Of a stretch of DNA of 37,561 nucleotides, positions 6,883 to 14,350 are shown piece by piece. Numbering within the stretch: position 1 is the first letter of the stretch; the number at the start of each line of letters is the position of its first letter. A model generated the notes under the pieces. The model ran no database searches, was not told where the DNA came from, and saw nothing but the letters and a program-made list of their open reading frames with translations. The translations under genes were made by a program, and so were the position numbers. Source of the stretch: a virus; the IMG/VR virus record IMGVR_UViG_3300042346_000114, positions 1 through 37,561 of that record; one strand, written 5' to 3'.

Positions 6883-8130
6883 TTATATTCCTGTAATTGT
6901 AGCAAATGTTGGTCTATTATTAACTAGCGGGTATCTATACGCAATAAAATAACCTGTTGCATCAACAACGTGGTCAAATCCACCAGCTTTATCAGGTTCA
7001 CCTGTTTTTGCATAGCATTGCTTTTCAAGTGATTCAACCAGCATTGGACAATACTGCGCATTAACAAAATAACGTCTTATGCCTTGATTGTGAATCATGG
7101 CGTTAACCGATAACACGCGATCTTTAATGAATGGGTTGCGTGAATTAACCAACACTTGCATTCCATACGAGCGCAAAATACTGTGATCTGATTCGCTTGC
7201 GTTGTTTGATTTTCGAGCGTTACCGCTTGCGTCAGGATAAATTAAAATCCTGTGCGTTGGGTAGCGTTCTTTTAATAACCGCGCCATTGTTGGCGTATCG
7301 AACACGCCAGTAAATTCCATAACTCCATGAACATTATCACCCCGCACAACATGGATAACAGCAGAACCGTTAGCGACGTTAAAATCCATTCCGCAATGGA
7401 GTACATCATCAGGCATAATGCTTTCATTGCTTGCGTTAAGTTTTCTGTCAAACTCATGGTAGACGCTCCCAGCGTTAAGGTTTACAAAATTGCCATCAAG
7501 ATACGCGGATAATTGTGCGCTTGAGTACGTTGCTTCAAGTTGCTTGATATAACCATCTGGCAAATATGGATTGCTTGAAGTAGGTGCTTTGATTAACTCG
7601 TAGCCTTCGCGTGGTTCTTTGCCCCACATTTCATACATGAAAGCAAAGCCTTCAGGAGTTGATACCGCTGCAAGTGTGTTAGGTGAATTATCTGGTTTAC
7701 GTTCTCTAATCCGTCCAAGCATTTTAGTCCAAACCAGTTTGGCTTGGTCAACGCGCAACGTATCGGCTTCATCTATTACCGCATCGGCTAATTGAAAACC
7801 AACTAAACGCTCTGGATTGTCTGCTGATCTAAAAATAATCTGCGAATTGTTTTCAAGTTTGATAATAGCATCAGCTTTATTGAGATTATATTTCACGCCC
7901 CACTCATCAAGTATTTCTTGAAAGCGCGGAAAGGCAATCAGCCGTATTAAATCGTAAGTAGGCTCAACAAACCCAAACGATAAACCATCGTATTTAAGTG
8001 CAAGCAAAGCCAGTCTAATGACAGCGGCTTGTGATTTCCCCGCACCATATCCCGCCACCATTGCAGGATGGATTGCTTCACTGAAAATGAAGTCCTCTTG
8101 GGGTTTGGTTAACTTAAGGCTAATCTTCAC
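6883..8130 (-). CDS. terL: Terminase large subunit (TerL)
   Basis: The DNA packaging motor, ATPase plus nuclease, 415 aa from this start. The Walker A motif is the degenerate AGYGAGKS at about 26-33; Walker B is DAVIDEAD at about 115-125. The C-terminal RNase H-like nuclease shows GMDFN (about 245), YPDASGN (about 295) and a final HVVDATGY (about 390) with the expected acidic residues. I favour GTG at 8130, which overlaps the small terminase stop by 11 nt. A TTG at 8151 in the same frame would add 7 residues, so the start is uncertain. It works with the small subunit upstream and the portal downstream. Confidence 0.92.
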   Translation of the reverse strand: MKISLKLTKPQEDFIFSEAIHPAMVAGYGAGKSQAAVIRLALLALKYDGLSFGFVEPTYDLIRLIAFPRFQEILDEWGVKYNLNKADAIIKLENNSQIIFRSADNPERLVGFQLADAVIDEADTLRVDQAKLVWTKMLGRIRERKPDNSPNTLAAVSTPEGFAFMYEMWGKEPREGYELIKAPTSSNPYLPDGYIKQLEATYSSAQLSAYLDGNFVNLNAGSVYHEFDRKLNASNESIMPDDVLHCGMDFNVANGSAVIHVVRGDNVHGVMEFTGVFDTPTMARLLKERYPTHRILIYPDASGNARKSNNASESDHSILRSYGMQVLVNSRNPFIKDRVLSVNAMIHNQGIRRYFVNAQYCPMLVESLEKQCYAKTGEPDKAGGFDHVVDATGYFIAYRYPLVNNRPTFATITGI

Positions 8131-8515
8131 GCGCTGCTCGCTCAACCACAAATGTGTAACCTGTTTTTATAGTTGCTTCAACACGATCTGTTGATACGCC
8201 CGCTGCTTTACCTCTGGCAATTTCAGCCGTAATAGCCGCGTTTATTTGATTGTTTTTAACGGCAAGGTTGCGCAATGTCATCAAGTCTTTTAAATGCGAT
8301 TCAAGCGTAATGCCAACAGCTTCAATGATGGGTTTGCGTAATTCTTCAATACGCCCCGTTATAGCCCCGTCTGTCATTAGCTCGCCAGCTCTTTTAATAA
8401 CTGTTGCTGCTTTAGTATTTTCGCCAACATCGTAAGCCCCACGATAAGCATCAGCCTGTGTTTTGCCTTCTGCAACGAGTTGTGCAAAGCGTTCTTGTTT
8501 AGGTGTGAGAGCCAT
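8120..8515 (-). CDS. terS: Terminase small subunit (TerS)
   Basis: A 131-aa DNA-recognition subunit of the packaging machine. The N-terminal segment LTPKQERFAQLVAEGKTQADAY followed by RGAYDVGENTKAAT is the classic TerS helix-turn-helix region. The centre (about 55-100) is helical and likely forms the oligomerisation ring. ATG at 8515 is preceded by AGGTGA with 5-nt spacing. Its start lies within the last 17 nt of the methyltransferase gene, and its end overlaps TerL. All this fits translational coupling. Confidence 0.87.
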   Translation of the reverse strand: MALTPKQERFAQLVAEGKTQADAYRGAYDVGENTKAATVIKRAGELMTDGAITGRIEELRKPIIEAVGITLESHLKDLMTLRNLAVKNNQINAAITAEIARGKAAGVSTDRVEATIKTGYTFVVERAARED

Positions 8516-9794
8516 AAGTTTCACCTGTTGATTCAAGTATTGCCTGTTTGCCCGTGAAGTCTTGCCAGCGTTTTATAATAACGTCACAGTATTTTGGGTC
8601 TAGTTCCATCAATCTTGCGTGTCGGTTTGAATTTTGACAAGCCATCAAAGTTGTTCCGCTTCCACCAAACAAATCAAGAACAACTTCTTTAGGTTTGCTA
8701 CTCCATTCAATCATTCTCTGTACTAAGTTTACAGGCTTCATGGTTGGATGCAATTCGCTACGAGAAGGTCTATTTTCTCGAAGTGCTGTATTTTTTTGTT
8801 CAGTTCTATAACTATTAACCAATTCTTGTAATTCTGCTTTATTCATTTTTTTTATATCTATATCATCATCAATCACGCTAGTTCTTGTGAAATCACCACA
8901 AAAATAATGTGCTGCGCCTTCTTTCCATCCATAAAGAATTGGTTCATGTTGCCAGTTAAAATCTTGTCTACTTAATGTCCCAGATTGTTTAACCCATATC
9001 AATACTTGACTTAATTTAAATCCAGCATCTTTAAAGCATTTAGTGAAATTTACACGCTCTGAATCTGCATGAGCAACATAAATAACACCGCCATCTTTTA
9101 TGACTATAAAATAACAAGCATATACATCAAAAAGAAATTGCTTGAAAGACTCATCGCTCATGTCGTCATTTAGAATTTTTCCAGCAATTCCTTCAATAGC
9201 CACATTATATGGCGGGTCAGTCCATACCATATCGGCTTTACCCCCCCCCATCAAAACATCAACATCATCAATATTAGTGCTATCACCACACATTAATTTA
9301 TGATTTCCTAATAACCAAACATCATGTAGTTTAGTTATTGGTTCTATTGGTGTTTCAGGTATTTCATCTTCATCAGTAAGACCATCTTGCACTTCTTCTT
9401 GGTTACCAATCAATGACAATTCAGTATTATCAAAACCTAATAATTCTAAATTAAATCCTTCTTCTTCTAATTTTTGAAGCTCTAACGCCAACAAATCATT
9501 ATCCCAGCCGCTATTCAACGCCAAACGATTATCTGCAAGAATATATGCCTTCTTTTGCGTCTTGGTAAGGTGTTTAAGCTCAATGGTTGGTACTTCATCA
9601 AGATTTAATTTTTTAGCCGCCAACACGCGCCCATGACCTGCAATAATGCCGTTCTCACCATCAACCAGCACGGGCGAATTAAAACCAAACTCTTTTATGC
9701 TTGCCGCAATCTGCAACACCTGTTGCTCGCTGTGTGTTCGTGCGTTATTAACATACGGTATTAAATCCGCTGTTTTGCGCTGTGTGATTTCCAT
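8499..9794 (-). CDS. ParB-domain DNA methyltransferase (beta class N4/N6)
   Basis: A 431-aa modification enzyme. Residues 1-90 are a ParB/Srx-like domain (DLIPYVNNARTHSEQQ, GIIAGHGRVLAAK). After a linker comes an S-adenosylmethionine-dependent methyltransferase with DPPYN at about 191-195 and FGGSGTT at about 375-381. The catalytic motif precedes the SAM-binding motif, which defines the beta class. It probably methylates adenine or the N4 of cytosine in phage DNA, which would shield it from host restriction or mark pac; target unknown. ATG at 9794 follows AGGGA at good spacing and overlaps the PhoH stop (TAATG). Oddity: nine consecutive C on the plus strand (9241-9249) within codons for MGGGK just before DPPY. 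Confidence 0.9.
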   Translation of the reverse strand: MEITQRKTADLIPYVNNARTHSEQQVLQIAASIKEFGFNSPVLVDGENGIIAGHGRVLAAKKLNLDEVPTIELKHLTKTQKKAYILADNRLALNSGWDNDLLALELQKLEEEGFNLELLGFDNTELSLIGNQEEVQDGLTDEDEIPETPIEPITKLHDVWLLGNHKLMCGDSTNIDDVDVLMGGGKADMVWTDPPYNVAIEGIAGKILNDDMSDESFKQFLFDVYACYFIVIKDGGVIYVAHADSERVNFTKCFKDAGFKLSQVLIWVKQSGTLSRQDFNWQHEPILYGWKEGAAHYFCGDFTRTSVIDDDIDIKKMNKAELQELVNSYRTEQKNTALRENRPSRSELHPTMKPVNLVQRMIEWSSKPKEVVLDLFGGSGTTLMACQNSNRHARLMELDPKYCDVIIKRWQDFTGKQAILESTGETYGSHT

Positions 9795-10480
9795 TAACAA
9801 TCCCTATAAGCCATTAATATTTCTTTGCACATGCCTGAGCGCACAACATCATCCACCGTAAACTCAACCATGCCTATCTTATCCACATTTTGTAATCGAT
9901 TAACTGCATCTTGCAAACCACTCATGCCAGCAATATCTTTTTGGTCAATATCACCATCAATAATCACTTTACAATCCTCACCAATGCGCGTTAAAAATAA
10001 TTTCATTTGCTGTGGCGTGCAATTCTGCGCTTCATCTAAAATATAAAAACACCGTGCAAACGTTTTGCCGCGCATAAACTCTAGCGGTTTAAACTGAATA
10101 GATCCACGTTTTAACAAATACTCTGTGTGCGATTTCCCAAGTCGCTCATTAAGAACATCAAGCAAAGGCTCCATGTATGGCGCATATTTTTCAGATAATT
10201 CTCCTGGCAAATAACCAAAACCACGACCAGCTTCTACGTTAGGTCGCGTCATAATAATTGTGTCAATAATGCCCTCTGACAGCATTTGAGCAGCTACCCC
10301 TGCCGCTATATACGTTTTACCTGTTCCCGCGCTACCAATGGCAAATGTGATGACATTAGCGCGTATTTGGTTGAGATATTGTTGCTGTGTTTTGTTTAAT
10401 GCGCGTACCGGTTTAATTTTCGGCTCATAATAATCATTTTGTGGTGCAAACTTAGCTGATCGTTTCTCTTTTCGCTTCAT
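9794..10480 (-). CDS. PhoH-like ATPase
   Basis: A 228-aa P-loop ATPase of the PhoH family, common in phage genomes. Walker A is GSAGTGKT at about 49-56; Walker B is FYILDEAQNCTPQQMK at about 145-160. The conserved TRPNVEAGRGFGYLPGELSE (about 80-99) and IDGDIDQKD (about 175-183) are diagnostic. PhoH proteins have been linked to RNA handling and phosphate stress; the phage role is unsettled. ATG at 10480 follows AGGAAC. It is the first gene after the large non-coding block, so it may lie downstream of the structured RNA in the same transcript. Confidence 0.9.
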   Translation of the reverse strand: MKRKEKRSAKFAPQNDYYEPKIKPVRALNKTQQQYLNQIRANVITFAIGSAGTGKTYIAAGVAAQMLSEGIIDTIIMTRPNVEAGRGFGYLPGELSEKYAPYMEPLLDVLNERLGKSHTEYLLKRGSIQFKPLEFMRGKTFARCFYILDEAQNCTPQQMKLFLTRIGEDCKVIIDGDIDQKDIAGMSGLQDAVNRLQNVDKIGMVEFTVDDVVRSGMCKEILMAYRDC

Positions 10481-10617
10481 GCAATTTTGTTCCTGTTAAG
10501 TTAACCATCAAGTAATTAAACCATAACCCCGCAGTGCAAAATTATCAGAAATGCTGCAGTAAAACTGCTCCCGTCTTTTTTTCGTGCAGGAGGACACGCG
10601 TTAGGGTTTAATTCTTC
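10481..10617 (-). other. Leader region before phoH-like gene, no gene seen
   Basis: This non-coding stretch separates the structured RNA candidate from the PhoH-like gene. A small perfect hairpin GCAGT-AAA-ACTGC lies at 10556-10568. I see the phoH-like RBS near 10485-10495 but no convincing -35/-10 pair, so the gene may be transcribed from the promoter at 11029-11057 by read-through. Confidence 0.4.
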
Positions 10618-11022
10618 ATGGTTAAAACCACCACGCCATTAATGCAAACAACGTGGTGTAAAAAAATTCCTATTTAATCAAGCCTAAACTTCCTACGGTG
10701 AACGATTGATTAAGTAGGCTACAACCCAAGTCTTATTCAAGGACTTGAAAAGTTTGTTGATAGTTGCCGGTGCTGATCTCCGGCTTAGTGTTATTTGGTG
10801 ATGTACTTTCAACCACTCCCAAGTTTCCTATTTGCACCGACGTGCCATTACCGCTGCGTATCAGCCTACGCATTTAACTATCAATGAAACACCCTGCCGT
10901 TGATGTGTGTCTGTAGCACTATAACGTTCCTAGAAATAATACAGGATGTTTCATTCATAACTAAAACCAACCAACCCAGTTATTGATAAATCGCCATAAA
11001 GTGATTTCTGAGTTGGTTGGTT
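10618..11022 (-). ncRNA. Structured RNA candidate, about 400 nt
   Basis: The minus strand here can form a chain of helices. (a) 11022-11008 with 10979-10965: 15 pairs including one U-G. (b) 10954-10942 with 10896-10884: 13 pairs including one U-G. (c) 10884-10876 with 10765-10757: 9 perfect pairs closing a three-way junction whose arms are the hairpin 10872-10867/10860-10855 and the helix 10841-10834 with 10773-10766 (8 pairs, one U-G). (d) hairpin 10747-10742/10732-10727. (e) 10720-10712/10691-10681 with a 2-nt bulge. (f) hairpin 10658-10652/10635-10629 followed by GTTTTAA, a weak terminator. The odd pairs in a, b and c are U-G on the minus strand but A-C on the plus strand, which favours this orientation. 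A promoter sits just upstream. I do not recognise the RNA family. Confidence 0.6.
10629..10658 (-). terminator. Possible terminator at end of structured RNA
   Basis: Perfect 7-bp stem CACCACG/CGTGGTG with a 16-nt loop; on the minus strand it is followed by GTTTTAA, a short U-run. It is only a moderate terminator and partial read-through into the phoH-like gene is likely. Confidence 0.4.
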
Positions 11023-11057
11023 AAAAAGATTATATTCTAAAAAGTAAAAAATAGTAA
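11023..11057 (-). promoter_or_regulatory. Promoter for structured RNA / packaging operon
   Basis: On the minus strand TTACTA (11057-11052), a 17-nt spacer and a perfect TATAAT (11034-11029) point leftward. The predicted start at about 11022 coincides with the first base of the 15-bp helix of the RNA candidate. The surrounding 11023-11080 is very AT-rich and could also serve as an unwinding region next to the repeat array. Confidence 0.6.
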
Positions 11058-11074
11058 TTTTATTTTTAAATTGC

Positions 11075-11189
11075 CGTACACCGTACATGCGTACACCCCT
11101 TTATAGGGGGGTGTACGCGTACGTACGCTTAAATGTACCCATGCGTACATGTGTACATTATAGGTAAAATGTACGCGTACGTACGCTTA
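11075..11189. repeat. GTAC-rich iteron array, putative replication origin
   Basis: About a dozen GTAC tetramers occur in roughly 110 bp. A perfect 20-bp direct repeat TGTACGCGTACGTACGCTTA is at 11112-11131 and 11170-11189; the second copy includes the primase stop codon. A 10-bp perfect inverted repeat CGTACACCCC/GGGGTGTACG lies at 11090-11099 and 11108-11117. Next to it is an AT-rich segment (11023-11080). Repeats plus AT-rich DNA beside the primase-helicase gene resemble a phage origin; operator or structural roles are alternatives. Confidence 0.5.
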
Positions 11190-13031
11190 TTTAAGCCAAT
11201 AATAAACACCATCATTCCCTATAAGTTGTTGATTTAATAAATCTTTTATTCCATCAGCAAAAGAGCGTCTATTATTCTTGTCTGTTATGTACTCATAAGC
11301 AAATGGACGCCATTCTTCAAGCGACACAACCATCTCGTTTTCACCCACCAATGTACGCCCACCTCCCAACTTTTTGGTGGCATTTATGGCGTTTTTTAAA
11401 CCTTCAAAACATTGCGTTGTTCCCTTTTTTAATTCTTTTACGATTTCTTGGCTGCCAACATATTCCAAATAAACACCCTCAATCTGTTTTCCTTCGTCAT
11501 CGTCATAAAAACAATCACCGTCAAGATCAACCACTTTTATTCTAAAATCCATATTATTGCCTGCGCTAAAATCTTTCGATTTGGTACATGACAGCGTGAC
11601 TTCCATTTTAGATTTCTTTGTCATGCAAAATTCTGCATCCATGCCTGCTTTAATAGCACTGCTTCCACGCGCCCGACCTTTATCACCATGACCACTATGA
11701 TGCACTGGAACAATGGCTGCGTTGTATTTTTTAGCAAGCAATTCCATGTTAGCCAAAAATATCGCCATGTCCTCACTGCTATTCTCGTCACCGTGCATAT
11801 TTCTGTGCATTGTGTCGATGAAAATGGCGCATGGTGGCTCGTCTAAGCCTAACCCATCTAATATACTGCCTACACGCATAACCGCGTCTGTATCGAGCAA
11901 ATTAACGCTTTTTGTGCTAAAATAAATATTGTCAGGATTCATGTTGTATTTTTGTTTGAGAGCTTGCATCCTCATTGCAAGCCCTCGATGACCTTCCCCA
12001 GCAATGACCACCACCGTGCCTTTTTTTGTTTTATGACCGTGCCACGCAATACCGTTGCCAATACAAAACGCCCAATCCATCGCAATCAATGATTTACACG
12101 CACCAGATTCGCCAAACAATAACGTGTTTGAGCCGCGCTCAAGTAGGTTTTTAATTACCCAATCAGCGCGTGTTGTGTTTGCCATTAAATCATGGACTGA
12201 AACAAACAGGTTTTGCCTTTTGCCAATAATGAGATCCGCAACCGCTAATATGCCTGCGCGTTTTGCCATGTCGTTAAAATCTTCACCAACAATGGGCGAG
12301 TGGATAACTTCTACCCCGCATTTATTGGCTTTTTCAATACCTACACCGCTTGCATCGTTATCTGCGCATATAATCACCCTGCCTTTGTACTGACTGCGCA
12401 CCATGTCGCACACTGGCTTTAAATTCCCAGCGTTAAACGCAACCACAACACATTGTGCTGTGGCTTCGTGAATTGTCATAGCGGTGGCAAAACCTTCTGC
12501 AATGATTACTACGTCAGAAGGTTCACCAATAGTGAAGTAACCTCCCTGCATTTTACCGCCCGTGTAAAAGCGTTTTGTGCCGTCGGTGGCGATATATTGA
12601 AGCGACTGGATTTCACCACCCACGCCATAAACAGGAATAACGAGTTTGCCGTCATAAATGCGCAGTGCTGCGTGTGATTTGACATTTTTGCGCGTCAAAT
12701 AATCGTGATCTAAAGCGTGTGGGAGTTTTGCATACAGCTCCTGAGCGTTAAACGCTGCGTTGCTGTAAGCAAAATCCCGTTCTTCTTTGGCTTTCTCAAT
12801 AGCTTGTTCGCGTTCGTAATCGTTTTCGCTACTTCTAAAGCCATCAGCAAACCAAACGTGTTGCTCGCCCGATTTCCAGTCACCATAACATGCGCCTTTG
12901 CCGTCTATAAATAATGATACCCAGCCAGATTTCTCTTTGCCTGTAGTGGCAAAGCGCGTAATGCCGTGCTGATTTATATGCGTTGGCGGGTTTATGCCCG
13001 AAGCGCGTATTGCATTTAATAGATCATTCAT
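11187..13031 (-). CDS. Primase-helicase: Toprim plus RepA-like ATPase
   Basis: A 614-aa replication protein. Residues about 170-260 form a Toprim domain with the acidic residues in VIIAEGFATA and ICADNDASG, the catalytic part of a primase. From about 290 on is a RecA/RepA-like hexameric helicase core: P-loop GESGACKS at about 304-311, Walker B IFIDTMHRN at about 402-410, and VPVHHSGHGDKGRARGSSA, a typical arginine-rich loop, at about 430-448. A Cys stands where the P-loop usually has Gly, which I believe also occurs in related ATPases. No Zn-finger is evident at the N-terminus. No DNA polymerase lies in the window, so host polymerase is presumably recruited. Its ATG overlaps the HTH gene stop (ATGA). 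Confidence 0.88.
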   Translation of the reverse strand: MNDLLNAIRASGINPPTHINQHGITRFATTGKEKSGWVSLFIDGKGACYGDWKSGEQHVWFADGFRSSENDYEREQAIEKAKEERDFAYSNAAFNAQELYAKLPHALDHDYLTRKNVKSHAALRIYDGKLVIPVYGVGGEIQSLQYIATDGTKRFYTGGKMQGGYFTIGEPSDVVIIAEGFATAMTIHEATAQCVVVAFNAGNLKPVCDMVRSQYKGRVIICADNDASGVGIEKANKCGVEVIHSPIVGEDFNDMAKRAGILAVADLIIGKRQNLFVSVHDLMANTTRADWVIKNLLERGSNTLLFGESGACKSLIAMDWAFCIGNGIAWHGHKTKKGTVVVIAGEGHRGLAMRMQALKQKYNMNPDNIYFSTKSVNLLDTDAVMRVGSILDGLGLDEPPCAIFIDTMHRNMHGDENSSEDMAIFLANMELLAKKYNAAIVPVHHSGHGDKGRARGSSAIKAGMDAEFCMTKKSKMEVTLSCTKSKDFSAGNNMDFRIKVVDLDGDCFYDDDEGKQIEGVYLEYVGSQEIVKELKKGTTQCFEGLKNAINATKKLGGGRTLVGENEMVVSLEEWRPFAYEYITDKNNRRSFADGIKDLLNQQLIGNDGVYYWLK

Positions 13032-13204
13032 AATTTTCCTAGATATTGCGCTAAGCGTTCAACGGTTTTTTCATAAGGTGTTTTTTCTTTTTTAAACTGA
13101 TCGTGCAAAAATCGATGCAGCATATTGCGCGACACGCCCGATTCTTCCGCTACTTTGCTAATGTTCATCACGCGTAATTTTTCTTTGATTTCGTCTGGTG
13201 TCAT
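13028..13204 (-). CDS. Small HTH DNA-binding protein (58 aa)
   Basis: A 58-aa protein with a clear helix-turn-helix: ISKVAEESGVSRNMLHRFL at about 15-33. I read it as MTPDEIKEKLRVMN then this HTH then KKEKTPYEKTVERLAQYLGKL. It overlaps the primase start by 4 nt and follows AAGGA in a good position. It is divergent from the early plus-strand operon and sits next to an operator-like palindrome, as a Cro-like regulator would. Its size fits a small phage repressor. An operon partner role for replication control is also possible. It is only 177 nt long, so short-gene callers may miss it. Confidence 0.7.
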   Translation of the reverse strand: MTPDEIKEKLRVMNISKVAEESGVSRNMLHRFLHDQFKKEKTPYEKTVERLAQYLGKL

Positions 13205-13234
13205 TGTGTGTTTTCCTTGTTGTATTTTAAGATT

Positions 13235-13278
13235 TAAAAAAATATGTTTACATTATAAACTATTTTTAGTAATATAGT
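13235..13278 (+). promoter_or_regulatory. Early promoter P1 with operator palindrome
   Basis: TTTACA (13247-13252), 17 nt and TAATAT (13270-13275) form a promoter for the 13327 gene onward. The upstream TAAAAAAATATGTTTAC (13235-13251) is identical to 18441-18457. GTTTA-CATTA-TAAAC (13246-13260) is a perfect inverted repeat over the -35 box. On the minus strand the same spot holds TATAAT (13257-13252), a possible divergent -10 for the HTH-primase genes. Confidence 0.65.
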
Positions 13279-13326
13279 ACCCGTAGTAACAAATTATTTT
13301 TTTTAATCCCAATGCGGAGAAACACA

Positions 13327-13602
13327 ATGAAATATTCACAAGACGTTATTAATTTGGCAGCATCAATGGGCGTACACCCAGCCGATGTTTTAATGTTTGC
13401 ACAATCAGTTGCAAATTCAATTAGCCAAGACAACATGGTTAATTCTTTTATTGATTCTGACGAAAGCACCCGCACAGAATTATCTTTAGCCTACGCCCAA
13501 CACGCAACAAAAAAATTCCAATCATTTACTAACACTTATTTAGTAAATGAAGTTGCACGCTCTTATTTTCAATCTGCTGTTTATGCTGGAGGTGTAGCAT
13601 GA
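13327..13602 (+). CDS. Early protein of unknown function (91 aa)
   Basis: A 91-aa, probably all-helical protein opening MKYSQDVINLAASMGVHP, with no motif I recognise. ATG at 13327 is preferred over the in-frame 13312 ATG because GGAG at 13315-13318 is then correctly spaced. It is the first gene after promoter P1, and its end overlaps the next start by 4 nt, so it belongs to the recombination operon. Confidence 0.65.
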   Translation: MKYSQDVINLAASMGVHPADVLMFAQSVANSISQDNMVNSFIDSDESTRTELSLAYAQHATKKFQSFTNTYLVNEVARSYFQSAVYAGGVA

Positions 13603-14348
13603 GCCTTTTAAGCACGATTAGCAAACCCGTTAATAAATACCGATTGTTCACCATTTACGGTGGCGCAGGTATTGGCAAAACCAGTCTAGCCAGCACATTC
13701 CCCGCACCTATTTTTATCAGAGCAGAAGATGGTTTATCTTCTGTTCCTACAAACGCAATGCCTGACGCGTTCCCATTGCTTACCAGCTCTGACGATATTT
13801 ATAATCAACTGTTAACTTTAATTAATGAAGATCACCAGTACAAAACGTTGGTGATTGATTCAATTAGTAAATTAGATCGTCTGTTTACTGACGAAATAAC
13901 CAAAGGCAACACCAGCGCGAAAGCATTAGCACTTGCAATGGGTGGTTATGGCGCAGGTTATCAGGCATTATCATCTATGCACGGCAGAGTACGAAAAGCG
14001 TGTCAGATTTTAGTTGATAAAAAAGACATGAACATTGTTTTTTTAAGTCATGCAGAATTAAACACGATTGATTTACCGGATAGTGATGCTTATCAACAGT
14101 ACGGCTTAAAAATGGAAAAGAAATCACAAAGCCATTACATTGATGATGCAGATTTTGTAGGTTTTATGCGCCTAGAAACTTTTGTGATGAAAGATGAACA
14201 AAAGAAATCAAAAGCAAAAAGCACGGGTGAGCGGATTATTCAATGCACAAGTGAAGCGTCAAGCGTTAGTAAAAACCGCATGGGATTAACTGACGATATT
14301 TTTATCCAACACGGAATCAATCCATTATTAAAATTTTTAGGAGAATAA
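13599..14348 (+). CDS. Sak4-like RecA-fold ATPase (recombination)
   Basis: A 249-aa P-loop ATPase of the AAA_24 type that includes the phage Sak4 recombinases, which bind and anneal single-stranded DNA. Walker A is YGGAGIGKTS at about 19-28. The Walker B-like segment TLVIDSISKLDRLF is at about 86-99, followed by GYGAGYQAL and a later FLSHAE (about 149-154). Next to it are an SSB-like protein and a YqaJ exonuclease, an annealing-type recombination set like Red or RecET. Start overlaps the previous gene (ATGA). Confidence 0.8.
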   Translation: MSLLSTISKPVNKYRLFTIYGGAGIGKTSLASTFPAPIFIRAEDGLSSVPTNAMPDAFPLLTSSDDIYNQLLTLINEDHQYKTLVIDSISKLDRLFTDEITKGNTSAKALALAMGGYGAGYQALSSMHGRVRKACQILVDKKDMNIVFLSHAELNTIDLPDSDAYQQYGLKMEKKSQSHYIDDADFVGFMRLETFVMKDEQKKSKAKSTGERIIQCTSEASSVSKNRMGLTDDIFIQHGINPLLKFLGE

Positions 14349-14350
14349 TT

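Noticed and set aside
10733-10873. A 46-codon minus-strand frame (MRRLIRSGNGTSVQ...) inside the structured RNA region
   Set aside because: No convincing RBS, a stop codon directly before the ATG, and its span coincides with the three-way junction helices. The RNA explanation fits better, though a coding role is not excluded.
10481-11186. tRNA or tmRNA in the large non-coding block
   Set aside because: No T-arm GGTTCGAATCC-like segment, no CCA end and no clover-leaf with anticodon stem; helices are longer and arranged differently.
12105-12135. Broken P-loop (Cys for Gly in GESGACKS) as evidence of an inactive helicase
   Set aside because: The rest of the ATPase core is intact, and I believe Cys at this site occurs in other RepA-like phage ATPases, so inactivation is not a safe conclusion.
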